Shown piece by piece: positions 13,565 through 26,900 of a DNA stretch of 64,000 bases; position 1 is the stretch's first letter; each line of letters opens with the position of its first letter. The notes under the pieces are model-generated. The model was not told the DNA's origin and did not search any database. It was given only the letters and a program-made list of their open reading frames with translations. The DNA lies in assembly GCA_019914945.1 (NCBI GenBank), contig CM034103.1:3782001-3846000 (forward strand). The letters are read 5' to 3'. Made by a program: the position numbers and the translations under genes. Origin of the DNA: Typha latifolia (Eukaryota; Streptophyta; Magnoliopsida; Poales; Typhaceae).

Positions 13565-16180
13565 ATAACAATAGGCAAGTTATAAATTTATTTATTTGAT
13601 TAAATGACTTTTAATCCATATAAGAAGAATCGATTTTTGAGATAGTATTTTTGTTCAATAAAATTTGTTAACTCGATGAGTGATCTTTTATGATCCTAGC
13701 AAGTTAAAGATTTTCTTTTGGAAGTAAAAATTAAAGATTAGTAGCTAATCCGTGAAGCGATTTACTATCTTTCTATCTATGCATATCTAATCCATGGAGC
13801 GATTAACTCAGCCAATGGTTTTTGCACACGTGTATTATTATCTTACCCACCGTACGTACACTATCAAAACTTAATTAATTCCTATAAATTGGCTCAATTT
13901 CACAAAACTAGTAATTAACCGTATTGACTAAAGGTACAATTTATTATTATTTTATTATATTTAATTAAATTAGATATTATATTTAAATATCCTCGTTAGA
14001 GATAAAATTAGAGAGACATCTAAAATAAATTCAAATCATATTTTATTTATTAAATTTTGTTAATAGATATAATTTTAAATACGTTTATAATCCTCTGTAA
14101 CTTTGTATCCAGTTATTTAAATTCGACCTCTAATTTAATTAAATATAATAAAAAATTTTGTTTTACAAATTATATTTTATATTCTATAGAATTTATAATT
14201 CGACTTCTTATTTTTTCTATAATTCTAATTTAACACTCTAATATTATTTTTAACTAACGTCAACTAAATTATTAAAATATTATTATAATTTTTTCTCATT
14301 TGTTATATCAATCTATTATTTTTTTTTCATCTATCTTCTCTATCGTTGCGGAGAATAAAAAAAAAAGGATGAACTAAAAATTGAGTTACAATTACCTACG
14401 AAACTTTTTGTAAAATATAGTTTTATTAAAAAAATAAAAAATTCTCCTCAATGCAAATCCCGATGCAGAGCATGAGGACGAGTAGCATGTCAGAGTGGAA
14501 GCATAAGGCGACGACACCGAGGGAGACGTATGACAGCGAGGGTAAGAGATTTGACATCAACATGTGGGCCCACCAGTCAATCCAGATTACATCATGAGTC
14601 TTTGACCAAAATAGCCTCCTCACAAACTTATATACCCCAAGTAGTCCATCACCAAAAGGTGCGACACGTCACCTGCCACCTGGTAGTCTTCGATTTTTTT
14701 TTTTTAAAATAATTCAACAGTGTGTTATTTCATTAATAATTTGTGCTCAAGTACATTGACTCGCTCCTTATTTTACGATATTTCCCTCAATTATTGGATG
14801 AGCAAAAGGAGAGGGAAAGAAAGAAATCCACACTAGAAGAATTAGTTATAAGAATGTCATTCTCGTACCATTGCTATCAACCTCTTTAAAACCCACTATT
14901 AATAGATTTAGTCCATAAATTTTTTGACCAAAGTTTGTGATACGGATTGGCACGAAATTCCTGTCAAAGAGGGTCGAATTTGGCCACTAAGGCTTATTTT
15001 GATTGGCGGACAACTGACGTTATGTTTATCCCCAAGTTCAAGTTCATAGTTTGTTGAGATATGAATAATTCAAAAAAATAATATATTTTATTTTTATATA
15101 TACTTGTATATTATTTTTAATGTATTTTAAAATGATGGTGTAATAATTAACTTTGATGTAATATAAAATGAAGGGAAAGATTTGAAAAAGATATATTATA
15201 TGGATGTCTTTGGAGATAGATATCAAGGGTAAATTAGTAATTTAGTTGATATGCAGTATAAAATATAATTGCGATGAATAATATTTGTATTATAGAAATA
15301 GATTATTATGATGTAGATGTATCTCGGAAAAAAAAATTATTTCTAAAAACACAGTGAGAATAGTTCTATTAAAGAATTAGTTACAATACTTAAATTCTTG
15401 TTAATATCCTTAAAAAAGTTCTAATGCCAAGGGAACATAAAATCAGAATCATATTTTAAGATAAGGAAGGATTATTTTAGGTATTTAAATTTTTTATTTG
15501 CAAGAGTAATTAAGAGAATAGGTTAACTAAATGAGAGTGTTTTGAGATATTAAAAATAAAATATATTTATATGTATTTAATACATTTCCCTAAAAATTTT
15601 CCTTATATTAAAAGGGAGATTGTTTGGCTATATGTTTAATGTTTGTTGACCCTAATTGTTGATAAAATTATAAAAATTTAGTCCTAAAGGCAAAAGAATG
15701 GGGTAGGTGCAGGTTCCATTTCCCTCCTTCCTCACAATATACTCATGTAATATGTGATACTAATTGTTCATATGAATATTACATTCATATTTGACTATTT
15801 AACTAGAATCATAAGACATGCTACATAAAATATATAACTAGGTGTTACCTGATAAAATACTGAACTGATCAGGGTTTTACTTTGAGCTAAGTTAGAGCAG
15901 ATAAAAATGCTTAACAGTTTAGTATTTTATTTAGAGCTATAGTAAAATAGAGATATACCTTTTAATATTAAGTTTAGAGTCCAAGCCATTTTGGTAAAAA
16001 AAAAAAAAAAAGATAATAAAAAACTGGGATAGTTTGGTTAAAAAATAAAAACTCGCACTGGAGAAATCCAAAACTGGGATGAAGGATTGATTAACCAGCA
16101 AAGCCTCCAAAATAGAACAGAAAAAGAAGCACTTGCACGACAACTACTAAGTAGCAACAAATCTGGATCAAAACGCGAGG
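13565..16180. other. AT-rich intergenic DNA, no gene seen
   Basis: Very AT-rich, with no protein family recognised. On the minus strand TATATAAG (14637-14630) precedes a short hydrophobic reading at about 14620-14426 that lacks an ATG; I do not call it a gene. The final few hundred bases should hold the SPX-MFS promoter. I searched them by eye for the PHR1 box GNATATNC and found none. Confidence 0.5.
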
Positions 16181-16181
16181 A

Positions 16182-16189
16182 TATAAATA
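16182..16189 (+). promoter_or_regulatory. TATA box of the SPX-MFS gene
   Basis: TATAAATA lies about 30 bases before the presumed start of a pyrimidine-rich leader that ends in a good splice donor at 16449. Confidence 0.65.
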
Positions 16190-16214
16190 GAGACACCCAA
16201 AGCCACCGCCTCTC

Positions 16215-16448
16215 TCCTAGCCCAACGTTCTCACCTATTTTTGTGGCTCTCTCTCTCTCTCTCTCTTGTTCACGGGTGGATTTTGCGAATCAATTCGTTC
16301 CGGTTCTTGCTTTCGTATCTCTCGGTAGTTTTGGTTCAGTCCAATCGGAAGATATTTTGGCCTTCTCACTTATCTCTCTCATTGATCCGACGAGAGAAGC
16401 GAGCGGGGAGAAGCATCAAGAGCTCGGGCTACTAAGGATTCCTCGCCG
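16215..16448 (+). other. Non-coding first exon (5' UTR) of the SPX-MFS gene
   Basis: Start is inferred from the TATA box; the end is the donor CCTCGCCG|GTAAGG. It holds a CT microsatellite (16246-16267) and joins across a 1.5 kb intron to 17951, 18 bases before the start codon. I looked for a miR827 target site, known in the leaders of some SPX-MFS genes, and did not see one. Confidence 0.6.
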
Positions 16449-17968
16449 GTAAGGACTCCTCTTCTTCATAGGTTATGTAGATGGATGCTTGTGTATTTTC
16501 TTTTGGCGTGAGAACTGGTTACTAGACCGGATTTGGTTTGTTAGGGAGCAATTCTTTTTTTTTTTTATAGCTTTTCTAATGTTTATGAAGGATTTGTGCC
16601 TTCATACTCGATATATCGTTTGAGTAGGCAATGTGGGAGTTTGATCACTGACGTCGTTTTGGTTGGCCGATTTGGGTGTTCTATAGTTCTACTAATTATC
16701 TGCTGACATAGTTTTATGTTTTTTGTCTGCTGCTCTTGCCGATGGGATGATAGAAATATATTTACATAAATTTCCGAATTGTAATCTCATTTTATTGTCT
16801 AGTGGGCAAGTTGGATAATTTTTCTACAAAAATTGGATCTGTGCATACCTTCACTAGAGATTAAAAGACTACACGTGCTTTTTTATCCTTGACATTTTTT
16901 TATTCCTCGATAGCAAGAAGGGGAGTTGTGTATGGTGGACAATTTTTTAATGTTGGAGCGTTCTTAGGATGGTCTCTGTTTTGCAATAGGCCTAACGCTA
17001 CCTTTGTAGCGCAAGAGGATAATTGTATCAGCCTGAAGAAGTGATGGAAAGATTCTTAATTTTCAATATTTCTTCAGGTGCTTCTTCTAGCTGTCCTGCA
17101 TGGACTCTAGTTGCATGTAGATAAATCTTTTTTATTCTATTATGAGGGAGACATATGAGATTGAATGTCACCTGAACTTGAGATGGTGAAGCAATTACCT
17201 ATTATTTTCTTCACTTGTGAAGTTGGATGCTGCATAAGTTTCATGAGAAAGTGGGCATCCATTGTATGTGCAATATGAAGTAGCAGTTCTGATAGTTTGA
17301 TACTGGTCATGTATGTATATTCTTGTAACTTAATGCCGGCAGGAAAATGGTTGACCACATGACTGACTGATATAATTTTATGTCACGTCTTTCGAATCCA
17401 ATTGATCCTACACTATTATTTTATAAAATAATTTAACTTATCTCTAACTACTGCAGAATTCTCCTGTTCGTTGAATTCATTAGCATACTGAATTCTTTCC
17501 TTTGAGATTACTGACAAAAAATTCCAGTGATAGGATTGTCATTGTAGCCTCCATTGGGAATTACCTATTAACCAAGTTATTGGAATCATTTTAGTCCAGA
17601 TGCTCTATCATCTAGTTTAGGAGTTCATGGAATAGAAAGAGATCTTCTATTGTGCTAGTGATATATTTTGCATTTCAATACACTTTTTATGCTTTGTCAT
17701 GCTTTATTATCTCTGATGTAACTTTGCATCAACTTGATATCAAAATGATTTGCATCTAAAGCATTTTAGAAAGAAATGATTCTGAGGAATGATGATAATG
17801 TTGTATGCTGCATCATGCTGTCTATTGCTCCACTAGTTTCTTGCATCCACCTGCTCTTCTACCTAAACCGATAATGCATTAGACATAAATATTTTGCACA
17901 ATGATTAGCTCTTGTTCAAAACTAATATATTTTTATTGTTTGTTTTGCAGAAAATATTCAAAGCCAAG

Positions 17969-20900
17969 ATGGTTAATTTTGGAAAGAAGTTAATGGCCGA
18001 CCAGGTTCAAGAATGGAAAGGGTATGCTTTTTTCGTACTTCCAGAAGTTATATTATATAATTTAGAGTACAATTTACATTAGCAACTCTTTTAGCCAAAA
18101 TAATTACCTCAAATCCAAATTACTTACTATGGATCTATATATATGTATATAGGTATGGTATATACTCCCCATTCTTTTGCACCATTCCGTGCTTTTCAAG
18201 ATCTGCCTTATTCATATTTCTGTATCATGTTCTATCCATATGCCATATCTATGTCCTTGCTTCATAGATAATAACCTTCTACATATATCTGTCATTAGTG
18301 GATCTGTCTGACTTTGTTTTTCCAAAATATTCCATGGCCCTTTGAGAAGAAATAGAACATAAAGAAAATAAGAAAGAAGAAATATGAATATCTTTAGTAA
18401 AGAATGGGACATGAAGGCAGAGAAAGGGAAAACAATTTGACAATGTGGGAATTTGTACGGTTAGAATATGTAACCAATCATGCCAAACTGTAATTGATAG
18501 CTTAGTTAGAATATGTAGAGTTGGAACTTGGAAGAGGAAACTACAGTTAGAATAAGCGAAAATGGTCAAAGATACCCTAACAATTGATAGCTTAGTTATT
18601 ACATTACCGTAGTGAATTTAGACTGGTTAGGGATCATAGAATTGATTCAAATTGCATCAGTAAAACTGTGACTGACTGCATCTCATCATGTTCATTAACA
18701 GCATGTTGATCATTGCTGGTTTGGGATTTTGTACAATTTCATAGGAAGGCAACATTTATACAAATATTTAAGCCTCAGGTATCATGTTAAAGAGTAAAGA
18801 CCCATTTTATGCTCCTTCATTCATTATTTTCATACTTAAAATTTTGAAAACTTCCTTGATTTCTGTTTTCCACACTTGATCAATTCTTTTGTCCAAACTC
18901 CAAATATTATGGATCAATGTTAGGTTTTAAGGTTGTCTCTTATTTATGTACACTTGTTGAAGGAGGATTCTTTCAGTGAACAATTGCCCGTCCTAACCCC
19001 TCCTTGAGGAGAATTTCCTCTGATTCATATTTTTGGGGCAACAAACAATTTTCAATTTTCTGTGAGTCTGAATTTCCTATCCACAAATTGCTTTTCAGGT
19101 TTCATAATGAAAGTCCTCTCTTGCCTTATTTTTTCCTATGGTTAAAAATTAAAAGATCTTTAAGATAATTTATAAAGACCAAAGGGTTGTTTTTTTTATT
19201 GTGCCCTATCATTTCAAGTCTTCTAAACTAAAAAGATTATATCGGGTAGCTTCAATCAACATAAGACCTATTAATTATGATGTTGCTTAGATTGATAGAA
19301 GACCTTTCTTTATCTTGTTTGGTGTCCGGGGGATAGAGAGCTTGGGTTAGATTTGCTACTTGAAGATGCAGATTTTATCTTCATCCAAGGGTGAATTTCT
19401 TTACGAAAAAAATGTAAGGTAGTAAGGTCATAGAGTGAACAGAGGAAATGGATTGATGTATAGGAATCAAATACTTGGGAATTAAGCTTGCTTATGGTTA
19501 TCACTTTTGCGACTTTGATTTTGAGCCTTTATGATGATGGATTGATGGTACTATCAACTGTTTGGTTATTCATGCGTTTGCTATTATATGGTGGTCATAA
19601 CAGACGTTCAAGTTGGACAGTTGGCTTTTGGGATGTTTATTGTTGTTCTTTACTACTCTCAGTTTTCATGCAAGTAATCTTTTCTTGTCTTTATATACAG
19701 TTACTATATTAACTACAAACTGATGAAGAAGAGAGTAAGGCAATATGCCCAACAAATTCAACAAGGTGTAAAAGATCGGCGTCAAGTTCTCAAAGACTTT
19801 TCAAAAATGCTTGATGACCAGGTACTTCGAAATATTCCTTCAATTTGATATAAGATAGATGATGATGGTGATTTAATCCTGTGCAAGCTTATAGCTGCTT
19901 GCATGCATGCATGGGTTGAGCTGCTTAATTTGCTGTCGTGTTCATTCATTTTTATGATATGTAAGAGTAGTAAGAAATAGTTGATATATGTTTGTTTCCA
20001 TGTGTACACATACAAAGTCTCTTGCTTTCAGTTATAGTCAGATCTTAGAGCTCACATAAATTCTGGTTTAGCAATTTCTTTTCTAATTAGCAAAATGTTG
20101 ATGAGTTAATAATTTAATATATATTCAACATAACTCTCAAATATTTTTAGGTGGTATTTCATAAAAGTTATGCCTTATATAGAGTTATAGACTACTGTCT
20201 ACTGGTTTCCTTCAACTAAATCTTGTCGTGTTTTAAAGTTTTATTAAAATAAATTAATTTCAGCCTAAATACATCATTTTCAGTCAGAAGGCTGTTCTAA
20301 ATCAAGACCAAGAACAGTCTTGTTGGTTTCAATCTTGAATAGCGAGTTTCAGCCATAAGAGTACCATTTTGCGCCAATATATGGGCAAAATAGACCCAAA
20401 ACTTGAAGTGGTTTTTCCATGTTCCTGGATATACATAACCTGGTCACTTGCCTGCTAAACCTTCAGATGCTGATTATATAGTCCACCATCTAGTCTCCAA
20501 CATAAAGGCATACATCCAATGTTGCAATGCTAATCTCTCTCTTTCACACATGCATATAAACATGATTATTCCCATTTGATCTCCATTCACTGATCGATTA
20601 CCAATATTTGTATCATCCATTATTGGTTTGGCTATCTGGAATTTCCTACTGTTGTTACTGTGTTTATTAAACCTTCACTTTTCTGGTATTGTCTGGATTT
20701 TTTTTTAATATTAAAAAAGGCTAAAGCCAAAGCTGAAATAGGGAAAATGTCAGGAACTCGAAAATAATTTTTCTTTTTTTACCTAGGATTGAAATCAAAA
20801 TCCAAACCAAACTTTGTATCATTGTTCCAATTTGTTGACTTTTACTGTCAGCCTCAGTTAATGATCCCACTAGCAAAGAGCTTTTACATTCTTAATTGTT

Positions 20901-23900
20901 TATGGTTTAGGGAAATGAAGAGGGAGATGTGAATGGGTTTTGCCTAGCACACCTCGTGCCTCTTGGCACACCTTGTGCTGTGACAAGGGAGAGAGATGTG
21001 AAAGGGAAGTGGAAGAGAGGTGGATCTGAAGGGGAAGTCAAAAGGAGAGGGGCAGATTACTGCGAAGGCGGAGAGAGAAGGCAACTTGAGAGGGATAGAC
21101 AAGGGTGATGGCGTTTAGACGGCAGTAGAGAAGTATAGGTTGAAACATGTGGAAATAAGCAGAGAAGCAAACTTTTAGATGGATTTGGTCTAAGTATGTG
21201 TGATTTTCAGCCTACTAAAGGCATTTTTTATTAAGATATAAGCTGTAAGCTGTACCTGAAATAATCTATTTGATTCTGGAATTTTTCAACAAGATAATTA
21301 AATATTTGTTTCTCTTTTTCTAAAGCCTTCACAAAATTAGACTCTTATTTGACACAGATATTTGAAGAACAATACCCGCTTCAATATAATAAACAATAGT
21401 TGTTAGTGAGTTTTCGACATATTACCCTGTTGCTACTTGTTAGAAGCAATACTGGGTTCATTTTCATTTGAATGGATAAGAGTATTAAGGTGCCCCTCTT
21501 AATGCTGGAAGCCTCCTCCCACTCTTTCTTTTTCTTTGCTTCCGACATAATTCTTGTTCTATTTTAGCCTGCGATACTGTTAATCACACTGTTTCATTCT
21601 TCTCTTTCATCCTTATTGAAACTTAATTGCTAACTACATTGACCCACATTATTGCTGTCATTGTTGTCTTTTCTTGCTGCTCCTGTCATCAGCATCCTAT
21701 ATTCCTTAATCAGCCACATTGAATTCTACGTCTGGGAATGGGCTTACGCCCACTTGCATACATTCCTACGTCTCAAATGTTTCAGTGTTGCCAGCCAACA
21801 TTTCTGTCTTTCCTCTGTGCTTCCTCAATTCTATTTATCTTACTATTTCTAGTCTATCAAAAATCTTTGACCTATTATGTAGGTCCTTATAATGACTACA
21901 TAATTTTGCCCCTCCCTCTCCTACTTCTTCCATGCTGTCGGGAGGAACAACAAGTTCACAATGACTAATGTCCTGATTGTTGACTTGATTTTGATGATAT
22001 GTTATATTTTAATCAGCTCTTTCCAAGAAGCAGCTCAAGATCCTTATTGGCCGCCATGTGATCTCGAGTTTGCCTCCGTGTTTTCAATGTTTACTACTGT
22101 GTGCCCTCTGAGATTGGAAAGTCTATGATCTTCCTTGTTATTTCGTAAACCTTGAAGGAATTGCTTTTGATCAAGAATTGCTGTGTCAGTCGATACACAT
22201 CCGATTGGCACGATGCATGTTGATATGGTATCGACACATGGCACAAGGTGTGCTATACCCCCTACCATTAATTATTGAACTTGAATTGAGAAAAAAATAA
22301 TGAAAGAAATGGAGCTTAATTATCATCAGATATTAGTAGATTTGATCTCGACCAATTGCAATTATAAATTGAAATTTTACCAGTAAATGCAAATTTTGGG
22401 TTTTCCAAAATTTCTGCCCTAATTTTAATGTTTTGTAATGAGAAAAATAGGAAGATAATCAAATTGGATTCTAAATGATGTAGAATCTAAAATGATCTTC
22501 TCCATATGGGTTATTTTCAACTACAGATATGTGGTTAAAATTTCAGTATAACTAACAAAATAAATGTTTTCCCTAGTGTTTTGCCACAACTTAGACAAAT
22601 CTTAGAAAGAAATTTAAAGAAAACCATCAAATTGAACACTAATTAGTAATTATTATATGATACAAGTATATCTGCCTTCAAGCCATTTACCTACATCAAA
22701 TTTTAATAATTTTGTCCTCTAACTTGAATTAAGCATGTATGCCGTTTATTCTAATTTTTACACATTGGATGTTTGATGGCAATATCTAGGGCTGGAAGAT
22801 TTCCTTTTAGCTATTAAAAGTCATTTTATTCTAAAAAACCTAATTATCTATATGTGAGGTGAGCTTATACTCGAATGTGTCATCGGCATGACAATTCTTG
22901 GTACTTTTGATGAGTTTGTTGTCCTTAAAGTTCTTAACAACTTTTGATTAGGGATTGAAGGGGAGAGTAAAGGGTTTTTTGCAGCAGCTATAGGTTGATG
23001 AGAATTATAGAGAAAGTGACGAGGATTAGAAAAATAAACATGTTATATCAACAAGAAATTATCAGTAGTTATTTCAGGTACTATGGAATTCCAGAGGGAG
23101 GATGGTGATGTTAAATAGGATGCAGAAAGGGGGAGGATTGATAGCATGAGTGGTAGCTAAAGATGGAGAAATGGAGGTGAGATTCCCAGTGGGTGAAAAG
23201 AGAGAAGGTATATTATTGGATTGTTTTCCTTTCCTTTTTCTTCTCCTGTGTTGTGGGGGGGTGGGGGTGGTGGTGGTGGTGGTGGTGGTGGTGGTGGTGG
23301 TGGTGGTGGTGTGTGTGTGTGTGTGTGTTGATTAAACATAATTAATTAATGTCTTGAAAAGGATTAAAGGTAAAATGGATCATAAAAAATTGAAACAACT
23401 TTATGACAGGTAATGCAGTTGAGACTAATATGTAGGAGGTTTCGCTTTGAGGAGTATTTACAATGGGGAAATATGAATTTACCTACTTCTACAGGGGTTA
23501 AATGCAGAAGAATGCAGAAGGCAATAAAGTATTATATTTCTTTCTGGATCTGGATTTGCAAGAAATATAATACTCCACAAGAAATATCTTACTGGATTCG
23601 GATTCACAAGAAATATTAGGCAAAAAGAAACTTAAGTTCTGAATCCGCAACTTAAGTTTTATTCAAAATCGACCTGACTTGACCCACTCGAGTTATCTTC
23701 GTCCTCGAGCCAAGGGCTAGGGCATCCACGTGAGAGCGATCTATGCATTCATCGGCGACCTTAGGCCTGCAAGTGACGGGCGATGATGAGGTCGACGGTG
23801 ATAGCGAGCGGCAACGACGACGATAAAGAGTGAAACGCTGCTAGTCTCCCTTTTCTTTTTCTTTCTCCCTCTTGCGCATGGCCAGTAAATGCTGTGGCAC

Positions 23901-26900
23901 GTGTCATGCCGTGCCGGCCGGTAGTTGGCATGGGCCGTTGCATGGGACGACCATTCTTGGTTAGATATCTATAACTTAATGTTAATGCTTTGCATTGAAT
24001 ATCTGATAGACACACTTTTTAATTGTTGAGAAATTTTTATATGTTTGAAATGGCTATGAATTTAGGTTCATAACTTCATATATTGTGATATCTTTTTGAA
24101 AGATGCTTTCCTTACTAGAATTCATCTATGATCTATCGGAATTGGATGATTTTAGTCTCCCCTTTTAAAACTAAAATAAACTATACTTGTGATTTTAATG
24201 ACATGTGGTTTTAAGGTAGAAAGAGGAATTCCTTTAGGTGTTCTTTTAAGGCCAATCATGTTGAACTGGATTCCTAGTGTTGATATTACAGATATATTGT
24301 TAACTACTTGTTAAGAAGATTTCATTCTTGTTCTCTGTTTTAGTTCAGATCGAGAAGATTGTCCTTTTTCTTTTGGAGCAACAAGGGCTTCTGGCAAGCA
24401 AGATAGAGAAGTTGGGAAAGCAGCGTGCGATTCTTTCAGAGCAACCGGATATATCTCGCATATCAGAGCTGCGAGAAGCTTATAGGGCAGTTGGGCAGGA
24501 TCTTGTAAAGCTACTTAGATTCGTCGATCTAAATGCCACTGCTATTCGGAAGATTTTGAAGAAGTTTGATAAACGCTTCGGATATAGGTTTACTGATTAT
24601 TATGTTACTAGTAGATCCAATCATCCATATTCTCAGCTGCAGCAGGTCTTCAAACATGTGGTAATGTGATTTCCATCGTGGTGTAAATGTCAGATGTTTT
24701 TACAGATTTAGGATTATAAAGGCTTGTTTAGTGTCTTCTCTTTGTTTCTATTTGTGGTCATATTTTTTGGTTCATATTTATTTTCATTCTTCTGTATGGA
24801 TATTTGGTCACTCAGATTAACTTCATATTCTAAGACATTTTCTTTCCACAAACAGGGACTAGGGGCTGTTGTTGGGGCCTTGTCGCGCAACCTTGCAGAT
24901 CTTCAAGAACGTCAAGGGAGCTATTTTTCCATTTATGATCAGCCATCTGCTGCTCCAAAGGTCTTATTTTGTTCATCATTAATTTTTCTGTTGGTTAACC
25001 TAAGACATCTATGAAGAATTTTCTGTCAACTATATTGTTTTGCATCTATTGCAGGACCCTGTTATTGAAATGATAAATGCTTCAATAGACAAGTTAACAC
25101 ATTCAACAAACTTCCTTCAATTTTTAGGACAACATGCCCTCATTACCCAAGAAGAGGTTCCAAGTGCTGTAGAGGAACAAATACAGGAGGAAAGATACCA
25201 TTTTATGTCTCTGATTTTGAACTTGGTAAATACATTCCTATATATGGTCAACACGTACATTGTTGTGCCAACTGCGGATGACTACTCAGTGAGTCTTGGG
25301 GCTGCTGCCACAGTTTGTGGTGTTATTATTGGATCAATGGCTGTTGCACAAGTGTTCTCTTCAGTTTATTTTAGTGCATGGTCAAATAAGTCATACTTCA
25401 GACCACTTGTATTTAGTAGTGTTGCGCTTTTCTTGGGCAACATCTTATATGCTTCGGCGTATGATCTTAACTCCATTGCAGTTCTTCTTATTGGTCGTCT
25501 ATTATGTGGGTAAGTCTTAATGACATTTCTAATATTTGGCATATTTTTTTAGTCGCCAACTCATGTTCCATTTCTGTTATTTTGTTTTGAATATCTTGTC
25601 ATATTTTTATATACAAGTATCATATATACCTTTTCTTGTGCAGGAGGTCCATTATAGAACATTGTCCTTCTGGATCCATTAACAGTTATCATTAATAATT
25701 TTTTAACATATATCTGAAAGTTTCCATTGTACAAGTTACAAATGCCATACGATTGTCCTTCTGGATCCATGCAAAATTGTAATGTAAATGCACCACAAAC
25801 CAGATGAATTAACGAGATCAGATGTTAGTTACTGTAATTGTTGGTTGTGACAGTGCTTGTTAAAATTCTTATTTTTGGATAAAATCTTAATTGTTTATTA
25901 AACATTTTGGTAAAACTGGTATACAATAGGAGACTTCTGTTATTGGCGATTGCTGTACTTGTTGGTATCTTCGATATTATAGAACAGCTTACTGATGAAT
26001 GATTGGTTGTGAAATCTCAAGCAAGACGCATTCAATGGATAAAGAAGTGTTAAATCTACAAAAAAATTAGCATAATGTTTGGAGTCTTTTGTTGTGGTTA
26101 TACTTAGTGAAAACTGGTGGCTGTATTGGTAGTGAAATAATGGAGGACAAATCCAAGATGCTTTTTTGAGCTTTTCATTATATCAATGTGTGATAGATGT
26201 ATCACAAAGAGAGAAATAGTTCATATGCGATGTTTTCTATTTGCATCCCTAAATGAAAATTTAAGGGTTAAACTCTATTTGACTCTCTGCTTAACTGTGG
26301 TTCTAAGACAAAATCCTTGAAAGAATAAGTATCATGCTTTCTCCTTTATCTGGATTCCTTTCTTGTCCTTTTCAAAAGATTTAACATAAAGTTTGTCATT
26401 TGGACCTATTGCTATTTCTATTCTTTAGAGTTTGGATCATCCACCATGACGGTAAATGATGGCTACTTTGACCACGATGTTAAGGGACAAACCTAGAATT
26501 TTTTTTCTTGTTTATATCAATATGTGATATTTGTCATCTGCAAGATTTTTCAATTTATAACCCTAAATCACAATCTTAGGGTTAACCTTCAGCTGACTCT
26601 AGTTATCTTTTCTCTGGTGAAGAAATAATTAGCATAGTCCAACCTTATTAATACTCTTTTCTTGTTTGGAGACTGTTTGGGTTTTTCCTAGTTCACTAGC
26701 CCAAAGGCCCTAAACTGCAACAAGGAGCTAGTTAATCTTGACGTGAATCGGGTTAGATTAGATTGCATCATGAGGATATTGAGCTCAATAATTGAGTTTA
26801 TTTATCTTTTAATTAATTCAAGTTTATCTCTTATGTAAACCCTTAAGACAAGTCTAGTTAAGTCATATAAGTCTTTAAGATAAGTTCAATTAAATCATGT

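Noticed and set aside
14426..14623. Small hydrophobic minus-strand frame after TATATAAG
   Set aside because: It starts at GTG, not ATG, shows no family and has no splice or leader support.
15700..16200. ATAT-containing words as PHR1 boxes before SPX-MFS
   Set aside because: Each fails GNATATNC at one position (for example AGATATAC, GGATATAA, GAATATTA).
23150..23339. Frames reading poly-Val or poly-Pro
   Set aside because: Direct translation of the GGT/GT microsatellite.
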